A stretch of 24,106 bases of DNA from CAZESH01 sp964514665 (GTDB lineage: Bacteria; Bacillota; Bacilli; Paenibacillales; KCTC-25726), in assembly GCA_964514665.1 (NCBI GenBank), contig CAZESH010000028.1, forward strand, positions 1-24,106, written 5' to 3'. Positions 14,759 to 23,114 of the stretch are shown piece after piece; positions within the stretch are counted from its first letter, which is position 1, and each line of letters starts with the position of its first letter. The notes beneath the pieces are model-generated. The model did not search any database and was not told the origin of the DNA. It worked only from the letters and a program-made list of their open reading frames with translations. The position numbers and the translations under genes were made by a program.

Positions 14759-16369
14759 ATGATCAATCCGCCCGAAACCCGTGTTAATGTGGACAAGGAT
14801 TCCATGCAGAGCAAGCTTCTCGATGAAGTGCTGGAACGCCATATGCAGCCTGAGGATCGCTATGAGATTGCAGCCATTCTTGAGTCTATTGGCTGGAATG
14901 ATAAAAGGGCGGCTGAAACCTTCGGTGTAGAGGATGTGTTTGCACTCGCTTCCGATCTATGGGAACGAAGCAGGACGCAGATTCGATATACCCCGTTTGC
15001 GAAAGTCCAATCGGTAAATCTGTGGCGGATGGTCATGGCTTTGGCCCGCACGTTTTTGCGCGGGGTCATCTTTGCCATTCCAATGGCTGTATCTGTCATT
15101 TCCATGCTGACGCTTAAATTTTCGCTGTGGTCTTATGAGAATTTGTCGGTTGAACTGGCGACTTCGATTGCAATTGGCACGATTCTCAGTTTTGTGACGG
15201 TCGGCGGTTTTACGCAGGCAATTGCGAGACGGGGATTTTTTTATATTATCCAAGGCTACTATAACATGGCAAGAAGAGTCACATTTCATTTCATCGGCAT
15301 CGGTTTTTTGGTGTGCATCGTTTTATCCCTGTTTTTTTTCTTCGCAAATGCGATTATTCAGATGTTTCCGTTCAAAATGCTGTCGATCATCATCCTGTAC
15401 TTCTTTTTTCTGAACACGATTTGGCTGTCCGTTACGGTCATGTACATTTTGAAAAAGGAGCTTTTATTTACCGGACTGATTATTTTCGGAATAGGCATCG
15501 TCTACCTGCTGTTTGATCTGCTGCAGCTCAACATCATTTTGTCCCAGTTGATTTCACTGTCGGTTGTATCGATCACAAGCATCTTGTCTGTCATTTGGCT
15601 TTTTAAAAGGGCGGAAACAAAGGCGGAGAAGGGCATTCAGCCGAAGCTTCCGAAAATGTCCGTGACTTTGTACTCCGTCACCCCTTATTTTATTTATGGA
15701 ATCATTTACTTTTCTTTTTTGTATGTGGACCGAGTGATGGCCTGGTCGACCAATAACCACTACTCCATGCCCTATCTGATCTGGTTTCGCGGCAATTATG
15801 AGCTTGGCCTCGACTTTGCCCTGCTCGTGCTGATCATCCCGATGGGCTTGGCCGAGGTCATTCTGACCAAGCTGATGATGGATATTGAAGTCAGCCAGAA
15901 AAAATTTTGGGGGGACGAAGCGGAGCGGATGAGCCGCGTTTTCAGAAATTCCTACTTCCGCAGGCTGGCGCTGATCGGATTCATCGCTTTCGTGAGTGCG
16001 GTTGCCCTGTATTTTTCCCTTGAGCGGGTGTTTGCGACCTTTAATCTTTCCATCGGGAATACGCTTTTTTCCAACGGCTTGACGCATTATGTGTTTATCA
16101 TGTCGCTCAGCTCTTATGTGCTCATTTCCATCGCTCTGATGAACGCGGTGATCCTTTTTTCTTTATCGCAGCCCTATTTGGTGTTGAAGGACATATGGCC
16201 CGCCTTTTTGGTCAATGTGATTATCGGCTTTCTGTTCAGCCGCTGGTTTGGTTATGAGTATGCGGTCATCGGGCTGTTGGTCGGATCGTTCGTCTTTTCG
16301 GCGCTGTCGGTCCGCAGCGTGATCAAGGTATTCCGTAATCTGGACTACTACCTATACGCCGCATCTTAG
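14759..16369 (+). CDS. PelG-like MOP-superfamily polysaccharide exporter
   Basis: A 536-residue polytopic membrane protein with about 12 predicted membrane segments from residue 95 to the end. The layout and the stretches FLYVDRVMAWS and YELGLDFALLVLIIPMGLAE in the second half resemble PelG, the inner-membrane partner of PelF, although similarity is distant. The first ~80 residues are a soluble, acidic extension (MQPEDRYEIAAILESIGWND and AAETFGVEDVFAL) that PelG of Pseudomonas (about 456 residues) lacks. GGGAGAG (14743-14749) is 9 nt before the ATG, and the gene starts 6 nt after the previous stop. It probably carries the nascent glycan, or a lipid-linked unit, across the membrane with PelF. 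A MATE-type transporter is the main alternative. Confidence 0.7.
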   Translation: MINPPETRVNVDKDSMQSKLLDEVLERHMQPEDRYEIAAILESIGWNDKRAAETFGVEDVFALASDLWERSRTQIRYTPFAKVQSVNLWRMVMALARTFLRGVIFAIPMAVSVISMLTLKFSLWSYENLSVELATSIAIGTILSFVTVGGFTQAIARRGFFYIIQGYYNMARRVTFHFIGIGFLVCIVLSLFFFFANAIIQMFPFKMLSIIILYFFFLNTIWLSVTVMYILKKELLFTGLIIFGIGIVYLLFDLLQLNIILSQLISLSVVSITSILSVIWLFKRAETKAEKGIQPKLPKMSVTLYSVTPYFIYGIIYFSFLYVDRVMAWSTNNHYSMPYLIWFRGNYELGLDFALLVLIIPMGLAEVILTKLMMDIEVSQKKFWGDEAERMSRVFRNSYFRRLALIGFIAFVSAVALYFSLERVFATFNLSIGNTLFSNGLTHYVFIMSLSSYVLISIALMNAVILFSLSQPYLVLKDIWPAFLVNVIIGFLFSRWFGYEYAVIGLLVGSFVFSALSVRSVIKVFRNLDYYLYAAS

Positions 16370-16379
16370 GAGGTTGAAC

Positions 16380-18479
16380 ATGAATTGGATGGCCTCGGTT
16401 TTCATGCTGGGAAATGTGGGCTTTGCCTTTATGCTGCTGTTTATTTTTCTTCCCATGCTGGTTACGCCGTTTGCGGAAGAGGATGACAGCTTGTTGGACA
16501 GGCTTTTCATGCCGCTGATTCATGCTTCCGTGTTCGTGATTGCGGCTGTGCATTTGCTGGTCATGCTGAAGCTGTTCGAACCGATCTCGCTGTATGCGAT
16601 TTATTTCATCGCTTTTGTCCTTGCCTTGAGGTTCAAGCATAAATTGCAGATGCGTTCTCCCGGAACCAAATTCATTTTGGGCATCTATGACCTGTCGGAG
16701 GATTTGAGCGGATTCTTAAGAAAATCGAAAGATCTGCTCAGTCAATCTTTGCTTCGTTTGAAGCAGTTCATAATCCGGTTCTCCGCCAAATTAAGACAGG
16801 ACCCGCTCGTGCTGCTGCTGATTGCCATTACGCTTGGCTATGCGGCTTATATCCGGTTCCACCATTCCTTTGCCCATTTATATTTTGGCGCTTCCGACGC
16901 ATACACGCATATGAAATGGTCAAAATATGTCGAAAAAAACATACTCTATGTTGACGGGGTTTATCCCTTTGGCTATGAAGTCGTGCTTGCCGCACTCAGC
17001 CGTTTTTTTCTTTCCGATATGTACGGCATCATCCGTTTTATCGGGCCCATTGCCGGGATGCTGCTAGTCCTCTCCGTCGGCTATGCGGTGCGCAAGCTTG
17101 GCGTTAATTTGTACGGCGCTTTTCTGGCCATGTTCATTTATGCCGTATATTCCGTGCTGCCGAGCGGCGTGTGGCGGCAGTTATCCGCTCTTCCGATGGA
17201 ATTTGCGACGATTTACTTTTTGCCGGGAATCGCTTATTGGATCCTGTACTGCCGCAAAGGGGCGTTCCGTTATTTGCTGCTTACGGCGGAATGTCTGCTG
17301 CTTACCGTGTGGATCCATCCTTTTGCCGCGATAAGCCTGGGTCTTGCAATTGTCATTATCGGTCTGATCCATTTGCGGAAAATTTGGCAGCGTAGAGATT
17401 TTGGCAAGTCCGTCCTCTATTTGTTCGCAGCCGGGATGGTCGGTTTGCTGCCGCTGTCGATCGGATTGGCCGCGGGAATTCCGTTTTTTAATGGCGCACT
17501 GGGTTATGCGGTTGCAGGTGTCCAATCCGTCCATAAAGTAAAAGTACCGTTAATCGAGCAATTGCGAACCTGGGCATCTCTGCCTCATCTGTCGGAATCT
17601 CTGCTGCTTTCGCTTGCCGCTGTTTTGCTTTTCCGCCTGTATATTATACGCAGACGGAATTTGGTCCAACCCGAGATCGGTTTGCCTTCAATCATCATTC
17701 TTTTCCTGATTTTTGTGCTCATGATAAAATCTGATCCACTGGGACTTCCCAGTCTGATTCCGGCTGATCGGCTCGGAAGCTTTTATGCTTTGTTGGCGGC
17801 TATGTTCGCCGGTGCCGTTCTGCTTGCGATCAGCCGCTTACTGGAGCGGGAGCGCGGCAGGATGTTCGTCAGCGGCGGCATTAGCCTGGTTGCGGCTGCC
17901 GCCGTGCTGTTGTCCGGCAATGTGTATCATGCGCAGATTGGTGCCCGCTATCAGTATGATGACAGCATCAAGGTTTACTTGGACATCAAGAAGCAATTCG
18001 AAAACGGGAATTGGACAATCGTATCCTCCATTGAAGAATATCCCTTGGTAGAAGCTCATGGTTATCATACGAATCTATGGGAGTTTGTTCGCGATACCGA
18101 GCCAAATAGCAATACGCCGGCAGGCTTCACAACCGACCATGTGTTTTTCTTCGTGGAGAAATTTCCGCTTGTTGGCGAGGCGAAACGGGAAATTGCGCCG
18201 TCAGATTCCTTAAAGTCTTTTCCCGGTCCTGTCGCAGGAGATCTGACGGGTTTTTATTACCGCTCGGAAAACCGTATTACGTTAGAGGCCAAAATGTACA
18301 ACTGGGTGGAGTGGTACAGGAAAATCCATCCCGACAAAATGAGCATTTATTATGAATCACCGTATTTGATCGTATATCATTTTGCGCAAAAAGCTGGGGC
18401 GGTGCCGATTCCGCTGCCCGATCTGCCGCAGGAGGAACAGGGAAAGTGGTCGTTACCAGCCGAAGGGAGCTCAGGGTGA
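16380..18479 (+). CDS. GT-C-type integral membrane glycosyltransferase (STT3/ArnT-like fold)
   Basis: A 699-residue membrane protein. The ATG at 16380 has AGGAGG 6 nt upstream (16368-16373). There are two to three membrane segments in residues 1-85, a soluble linker (90-140), then about ten more segments up to residue 515, and a C-terminal extracytoplasmic domain of about 185 residues. In the first long loop FGASDAYTHMKW places D173 and H177 in the position of the catalytic acidic motif of GT-C enzymes, followed by GVYPFGYEVV, reminiscent of oligosaccharyltransferase and mannosyltransferase relatives. These enzymes use polyprenyl-phosphate sugars on the outer face. The GT2/DUF2304 pair downstream could supply such a donor. 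The exact donor and acceptor are unknown. The gene ends 4 nt before the flippase start. Confidence 0.72.
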   Translation: MNWMASVFMLGNVGFAFMLLFIFLPMLVTPFAEEDDSLLDRLFMPLIHASVFVIAAVHLLVMLKLFEPISLYAIYFIAFVLALRFKHKLQMRSPGTKFILGIYDLSEDLSGFLRKSKDLLSQSLLRLKQFIIRFSAKLRQDPLVLLLIAITLGYAAYIRFHHSFAHLYFGASDAYTHMKWSKYVEKNILYVDGVYPFGYEVVLAALSRFFLSDMYGIIRFIGPIAGMLLVLSVGYAVRKLGVNLYGAFLAMFIYAVYSVLPSGVWRQLSALPMEFATIYFLPGIAYWILYCRKGAFRYLLLTAECLLLTVWIHPFAAISLGLAIVIIGLIHLRKIWQRRDFGKSVLYLFAAGMVGLLPLSIGLAAGIPFFNGALGYAVAGVQSVHKVKVPLIEQLRTWASLPHLSESLLLSLAAVLLFRLYIIRRRNLVQPEIGLPSIIILFLIFVLMIKSDPLGLPSLIPADRLGSFYALLAAMFAGAVLLAISRLLERERGRMFVSGGISLVAAAAVLLSGNVYHAQIGARYQYDDSIKVYLDIKKQFENGNWTIVSSIEEYPLVEAHGYHTNLWEFVRDTEPNSNTPAGFTTDHVFFFVEKFPLVGEAKREIAPSDSLKSFPGPVAGDLTGFYYRSENRITLEAKMYNWVEWYRKIHPDKMSIYYESPYLIVYHFAQKAGAVPIPLPDLPQEEQGKWSLPAEGSSG

Positions 18480-18483
18480 TCCA

Positions 18484-20070
18484 GTGAAAAAAATCCTTCC
18501 ACAGCTGCAGAAAATCCGTACTCATCCCGTAATCGTCGTTTCCTTGCTCAATGCGGCCGTTGCTTTAGCTGCCTTTTTCAAGGATATTGTGCTGGCGATG
18601 TATTTGGGCACCTCAGTCCAAGCGGATGCCTTTAATCTGGCTTACTTTGTACCCGATACGCTGGGAAACAGTCTGATTGCCTCGGCGATTGCCACTGTAT
18701 CGATTCCCGTATTTTCCAAGCTCGTCGTGTTGAGCCGCGGAGCCGTTTTAAGCATGACGGTCAAACGGCTGCTGCTGCAAACCGGCCTGCTGGCCGGGGC
18801 TGTTTATATCGTCTGCCTGCTGCTTTCATCCGAAATCTCTCGCTGGCTGGGCGGCGGGGATGAGCGTTTGACGGCATTGATGGTCCCGTTGCTATCCATC
18901 CTGCTTCCGATCATCGTCATCTACCCGCTGACCATGATCGGTGCGGCCGTGCACCAAACCTATCATCGCTTCGTCATGCCCATGCTGGTGCCGGGTGTAA
19001 TCAATATTACGGTTTTGTTCGCTTTAATTGCAGCCATTGCTGCCGGTTATTCCAAGCAGGCTGGAATCCATGCAGCCTCTTGGGCAACTCTGGCCGCAAT
19101 GGCTGCGGCCGGTATTCTTACATGGACAACCCTTAAAGGGGTTGCGGGCGCGGGCGGAGATGAAATCGAATCAGGCGCTCGACCCGCAAACGGCAGCGAA
19201 GCCCATAATCCGTCGCAGACAAGGAAAATCTGGAAAGGATTTTTCATTTACATGCTCTTCTTATTTTCCACCCAAGCGGTCTATATTGCGGAAAGATACA
19301 TGGCCGCAAGGACTGAGACGGGGGCGGTTGCAGCTTTAAACTATGCGTTTCGCTTGTCGCAGTTTCCCGTATGGGTGTTTGTGTCCGCATTCGCAACGGT
19401 AATCCTTCCCCGTATGGCGCGGCAGTACGCTTTAGGGCAAGCGGCCGATTTAAGCGAAACCCTGCTGAAGACGATGCGGAACATCCTGCTCGTCACGGTT
19501 CCGCTCTCTTTGTTATTATGGATTTTCCGTGAGCCGGTTACGGCGTTATTGTTTCAACGGGGCGCTTTCGACGGGCGATCGGTGGCATTGACATCGGCTG
19601 TTTTGGGGGGATATGCATGGAGCATCGTGTTTCAATCGGCAAGCCTCGTCGCTTTACGCTTTTTTCTGGCAGCAGAGGAATTGACGGCGCCGGTTGTTAT
19701 CATGCTGGTCTGCTCGGCGGGAACGATCGGACTTGACTTTCAGCTTGTACGCAGGTTCGGTGTAAGCGGCCTCGGCTATGGTGCCGCAGCGGGTGCTCTA
19801 TTAACGGCAATGCTGTTGTTGGGCTTGCTGCAAAAACGGATGGATTTGCGTGCATTGATGAAGTTGGCATTCATGCTATTGGCGGCAAATGTGCCTCCGG
19901 CGATACTTGTTCTGATCGTCTCGATCTGGATTTGGCCGGCAGGAGGGATGCGCGGCTTTCTGCCGTTGTTCGTATATCTGGCTGTCAATACCGTCGTTTA
20001 TGGATTGATTTTTCTGGGGATGGCGAAAAGCTTAAAGCTGCTGCACACAACGAAGGGGGCTTTTTTATGA
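18484..20070 (+). CDS. MurJ/MviN-like lipid-linked oligosaccharide flippase (MOP superfamily)
   Basis: A 528-residue polytopic protein with about 14 hydrophobic segments. The N-terminal signature QADAFNLAYFVPDTLGNSLI and ASAIATVSIPVFSKL is characteristic of the MviN/MurJ family; further signs are SQFPVWVFVSAFATVILPRM and LLFQRGAFDGRSV in the second half. Such proteins flip undecaprenyl-linked precursors to the outer face. It starts at GTG 18484, with AGGGTG (18473-18478) 5 nt upstream overlapping the previous stop; the open frame upstream is shadow of the preceding gene. The stop overlaps the GT2 start (ATGA). Because it lies in a glycan operon it is more likely dedicated to that glycan than the housekeeping lipid II flippase. 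It is the second MOP transporter of the operon. Confidence 0.85.
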   Translation: MKKILPQLQKIRTHPVIVVSLLNAAVALAAFFKDIVLAMYLGTSVQADAFNLAYFVPDTLGNSLIASAIATVSIPVFSKLVVLSRGAVLSMTVKRLLLQTGLLAGAVYIVCLLLSSEISRWLGGGDERLTALMVPLLSILLPIIVIYPLTMIGAAVHQTYHRFVMPMLVPGVINITVLFALIAAIAAGYSKQAGIHAASWATLAAMAAAGILTWTTLKGVAGAGGDEIESGARPANGSEAHNPSQTRKIWKGFFIYMLFLFSTQAVYIAERYMAARTETGAVAALNYAFRLSQFPVWVFVSAFATVILPRMARQYALGQAADLSETLLKTMRNILLVTVPLSLLLWIFREPVTALLFQRGAFDGRSVALTSAVLGGYAWSIVFQSASLVALRFFLAAEELTAPVVIMLVCSAGTIGLDFQLVRRFGVSGLGYGAAAGALLTAMLLLGLLQKRMDLRALMKLAFMLLAANVPPAILVLIVSIWIWPAGGMRGFLPLFVYLAVNTVVYGLIFLGMAKSLKLLHTTKGAFL

Positions 20071-20795
20071 AAGATTCTCTAGTTATCATACCGGCTTTTA
20101 ACGAGGAAGCATGCATTCGCGATACGGTGCAGGAACTGCTGGAGGCTAAGCTGGATGCCGATATTTGCGTGGTCAATGACGGCTCATCGGATCAAACGGG
20201 AACGATTGCGGGATCTTTTCCGATTTGTGTGATCCATCATCAGGTCAATCTTGGATACGGAGCGGCGCTTCAGACCGGATATGCTTATGCGGTTATGCAG
20301 GGCTATCGCTATGTGGTGCAATTTGATGCCGACGGACAGCATGCGACCCGGGATTTGAAGCAGCTGATTGCGGAGATGCACAAGGATGATGCCGATATTG
20401 TCGTCGGCTCGCGGTTCTTGGGCAATGCCCGATATAATCCCGGTATAAGGAAAAATATGGCGCTTCGGACATTCCGCTCGATTATTTATCTTGTCACGCG
20501 CAAAAAAGTGAGCGATCCTACATCCGGCCTGCGCGGACTTAATGAAAACATTTTTCGTTTTTATTCCAGAAAGGGGAATTTCCCCAGTGATTTTCCGGAT
20601 GCGGATATTATTATTCACATGCTGTTGAACCGATTTGTCCTGCGCGAATTTCCGATCGGTGCAAAGGAACGCTCGCTCGGTGTCAGCATGCATTCCGGCA
20701 TTAAACCGCTGATCTACATGTTCAAGGTTCTGCTCAGCATCCTGGCGGTGCTGCTGAATTACAGCTTTAGCGAACGGAGGCATCAGGATGTCTAA
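20067..20795 (+). CDS. GT2-family glycosyltransferase (DPM1/polyprenyl-phosphate sugar synthase-like)
   Basis: A 242-residue GT-A transferase. Visible motifs are VIIPAFNEEACI, VVNDGSSDQT, NLGYGAALQTGY, the metal-binding D87-A-D89 in FDADGQH, VGSRFLG, and SDPTSGLRGLN. These are typical of dolichyl/undecaprenyl-phosphate hexose synthases that move a sugar from a nucleotide donor to a polyprenyl phosphate on the cytoplasmic face. It lacks the two C-terminal membrane helices of the GtrB type, and ends with one hydrophobic stretch (residues ~215-235). GAAGGGGG (20052-20059) is 7 nt before the ATG. It overlaps both neighbours. I infer that it makes the lipid-phospho-sugar donor for the GT-C enzyme encoded upstream. 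Confidence 0.88.
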   Translation: MKDSLVIIPAFNEEACIRDTVQELLEAKLDADICVVNDGSSDQTGTIAGSFPICVIHHQVNLGYGAALQTGYAYAVMQGYRYVVQFDADGQHATRDLKQLIAEMHKDDADIVVGSRFLGNARYNPGIRKNMALRTFRSIIYLVTRKKVSDPTSGLRGLNENIFRFYSRKGNFPSDFPDADIIIHMLLNRFVLREFPIGAKERSLGVSMHSGIKPLIYMFKVLLSILAVLLNYSFSERRHQDV

Positions 20796-21153
20796 TTTAC
20801 TGCAGTGGTTCGTTCTGCTGATCAGCCTATCTTTTACCGGTGTTGTTCTCTATATGCTGGTAAACAAGAAAATCAACGAGAAAAACACCTTGGTTTGGCT
20901 GGGCAGCGCAGTGCTTATATTGATCTTCGCGGTCAACCCCGGACTGCTGACGATTCTGGCCGACTTTTTCGGCGTCGATTATCCTCCGTCGTTGCTGTTT
21001 CTTTTTTCCGTACTGGTGCTGTTGCTGCTAATTTTGTATCAATCCAAGCAAATTTCCACACTGCATGATAAAATAAAAGAATTAACACAGTATATCGCCA
21101 TTCGGGATTGTGAAAATCATGGCGAACAACAGATGGAACAAGAGGATGCCTAA
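20788..21153 (+). CDS. DUF2304 small membrane protein
   Basis: A 121-residue protein with three hydrophobic segments (about 5-24, 35-56 and 66-88) and a charged, partly coiled-coil C-terminal tail. The pattern KINEKNTLVWLGSAVLIL and NPGLLTILADFFGVDYPPSL is the DUF2304 signature as I recall it. Genes of this family are very often next to a GT2 gene, as here, where it overlaps the GT2 stop by 8 nt with GGAGG (20776-20780) as ribosome binding site. The function is not established; a membrane anchor or accessory subunit for the soluble GT2 would fit. Confidence 0.85.
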   Translation: MSNLLQWFVLLISLSFTGVVLYMLVNKKINEKNTLVWLGSAVLILIFAVNPGLLTILADFFGVDYPPSLLFLFSVLVLLLLILYQSKQISTLHDKIKELTQYIAIRDCENHGEQQMEQEDA

Positions 21154-21172
21154 ATAAGCGAGGAGAGACTGG

Positions 21173-23089
21173 ATGCAACCGATCATGGAAACGCTGCTCA
21201 CCTATTTGAATTTAAAGAGGCTGTCCGCGTCCGCGTGGACAGGCTTCTCCATAAATGGAATCTATGCGTTTTCATTGCTGTTGGCCGGTTCCTTTGCGCT
21301 GCTTTTTTTGCTGCTCCGGCAAAGAAGGAGCGCCTTGGGGTGGAGCAAGCGCTTTGAACGGGCCCGCAAGATCGTTGAACTGCTCAAACCGGGTAGAGGC
21401 TTGGAAAGCTGTCTTGACGATATCCTCGAGCTGTTTGATCCGATTATCGAAGCTCCGATATATGCTTTTTACATTTTTGAGCCCAAAAGCCGCAATTACG
21501 TGCTGAAGGCGGTACGTCACAGCTCCAAGGATTTCGGCAAAGTGAGGCCCTCGTACAGCTGTCTGGCCTCATTCGCCAAAGAAAACTATCATCCGCCAAT
21601 GTTTATTTCCGCGAAAAACGCAGCACATGGCGTTACCCGGGTCAACGAAGGAGACGTCCCGCTGCTTTCCGTTTCGCTAGGGGAATCGCAGGGAATGGTC
21701 AGGATCGGTCCTTTTATGAACAAGCTGCCGAAGCGGACGTTGGCCGCTTTGCAGGAAATCGGCGAACTGATCGGACAAGGCGTGGGAAGCCTGATTATGG
21801 CCGACAATTTGAAGCAGCAGGCAGAAGTCGTGATTTCTTCCGGCCGGGCCATGCAGCATATCAGTCATATCGCGCTCAATCCGGATACGATGATCGATCT
21901 GATGATCCGCTTATCGATTCAAACGATCGATGCGCTTGGAGGCTGCTATATTGAAAAGGCAGGAAGCCAATACCGGATTCGCGTGAATGCGGGCTTGTCC
22001 GATCAAACGCTGGAAGCGTTCGGCGGGGACGATTACACGCTGCAGTGGTTTGAATCGCTGCTTGCCGATACCGCTTACCGGATGATCAGACAGGGGGATT
22101 CCGAGTTTTATCAGCTTCCGCCTTATTTGGCGGCATTGGGCATGCAAGCCGTAGGGGTATTGAGGCTGGAAAACCATTCGCGCAATTTTCTCGTTTGCTG
22201 GTTTGACGGATCAAGCGATCGGGAGCAGGAGGAAGCAGCCCACAGCACACTTCACCTCATCCATAAAGACGCGCAAGGGATCATTGCATTGCAAAAGAAG
22301 CTGCAGATGATGTCCGGGAATTACGCCGGCATATTAAAGGGACTGGCGCAGCTGCTTGATAACCTGAGTCCTTACACGGTCGGATATTCCGATTTGATGA
22401 GCCGGTATTCGATCGTGGTGGCCAAGGAAATGGGAATCGAGGAAGCGGAAATCCGGGATATCGCCTTGGCCGCGTATTTAAGCAACATCGGAATGCTCGG
22501 CATATCGGCGGAATTGTATCAGAAGGAAGGAAAATACACCGAGCAGGAATTTGAGATGATGAAACTGCATACCGAGGTAGGCGCTTCGATTGTGCGCACG
22601 ACAATCGCCAATGAGCATGTTGCCGAGCTGATTGAGCATCATCACGAACGAATGGACGGCAACGGGTATCCTGCAGGCTTGAAGGGTGACGATATTCCTG
22701 TCGGTGCCCGCATTATCGCGGTATTGCAAACCTTTATGGCCAAAATCAACGGCAGGCGATACCGCGACCCGCTGCCCTTTCACGAGGCGCTGAAAACGCT
22801 GCGGGCAGCCTCAGGCACGCAGCTGGATTCGCATATCGTCGACGCTTTTATTCACTGGTTTGAACGGAAATGGCAAAACCCCAACTTTAACGCCCGTTCG
22901 CTCGGCACATGCTGGGAAATGTGCTGTGTGCCTTCGAGCATTTGCGAGTCCTGCCCGGTTTATGAACAAAAGGAGCAGAACTGCTGGGAAGTGGAAGACA
23001 ACAATTGTCAGGCCCACGGCAAATCATGCGAAACCTGTTATGTACGCAGTGAATATATGCACCGCAGGGAACCGGTGGCGAAAAGCTGA
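21173..23089 (+). CDS. Membrane-anchored GAF-like/degenerate HD-GYP protein with Cys-rich tail, probable c-di-GMP receptor
   Basis: A 638-residue protein: one membrane helix (about 25-48), two GAF-like sensor regions (about 60-210 and 220-385), an HD-GYP domain (about 395-575) and a Cys-rich tail (580-622). In the HD-GYP domain the HD pair is replaced by S437-N438, the nearby Lys of HDIGK is M441, the His of the GHSxRV motif is Tyr (VGYSD), and the late ADxxDA motif is LQTFMA. In contrast H466, H490, H491 and the whole HHERMDGNGYP motif (490-500) are kept. Phosphodiesterase activity is therefore unlikely while ligand binding is possible. The tail has nine cysteines with CW pairs (CWEMCC, NCWEVE), like the two-CW motif of other signalling proteins. 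AGGAGAG (21161-21167) precedes the ATG. I infer a regulator of the encoded glycan synthase. Confidence 0.85.
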   Translation: MQPIMETLLTYLNLKRLSASAWTGFSINGIYAFSLLLAGSFALLFLLLRQRRSALGWSKRFERARKIVELLKPGRGLESCLDDILELFDPIIEAPIYAFYIFEPKSRNYVLKAVRHSSKDFGKVRPSYSCLASFAKENYHPPMFISAKNAAHGVTRVNEGDVPLLSVSLGESQGMVRIGPFMNKLPKRTLAALQEIGELIGQGVGSLIMADNLKQQAEVVISSGRAMQHISHIALNPDTMIDLMIRLSIQTIDALGGCYIEKAGSQYRIRVNAGLSDQTLEAFGGDDYTLQWFESLLADTAYRMIRQGDSEFYQLPPYLAALGMQAVGVLRLENHSRNFLVCWFDGSSDREQEEAAHSTLHLIHKDAQGIIALQKKLQMMSGNYAGILKGLAQLLDNLSPYTVGYSDLMSRYSIVVAKEMGIEEAEIRDIALAAYLSNIGMLGISAELYQKEGKYTEQEFEMMKLHTEVGASIVRTTIANEHVAELIEHHHERMDGNGYPAGLKGDDIPVGARIIAVLQTFMAKINGRRYRDPLPFHEALKTLRAASGTQLDSHIVDAFIHWFERKWQNPNFNARSLGTCWEMCCVPSSICESCPVYEQKEQNCWEVEDNNCQAHGKSCETCYVRSEYMHRREPVAKS

Positions 23090-23114
23090 AGACGGGGATA
23101 TCGGAGGTTTATAG

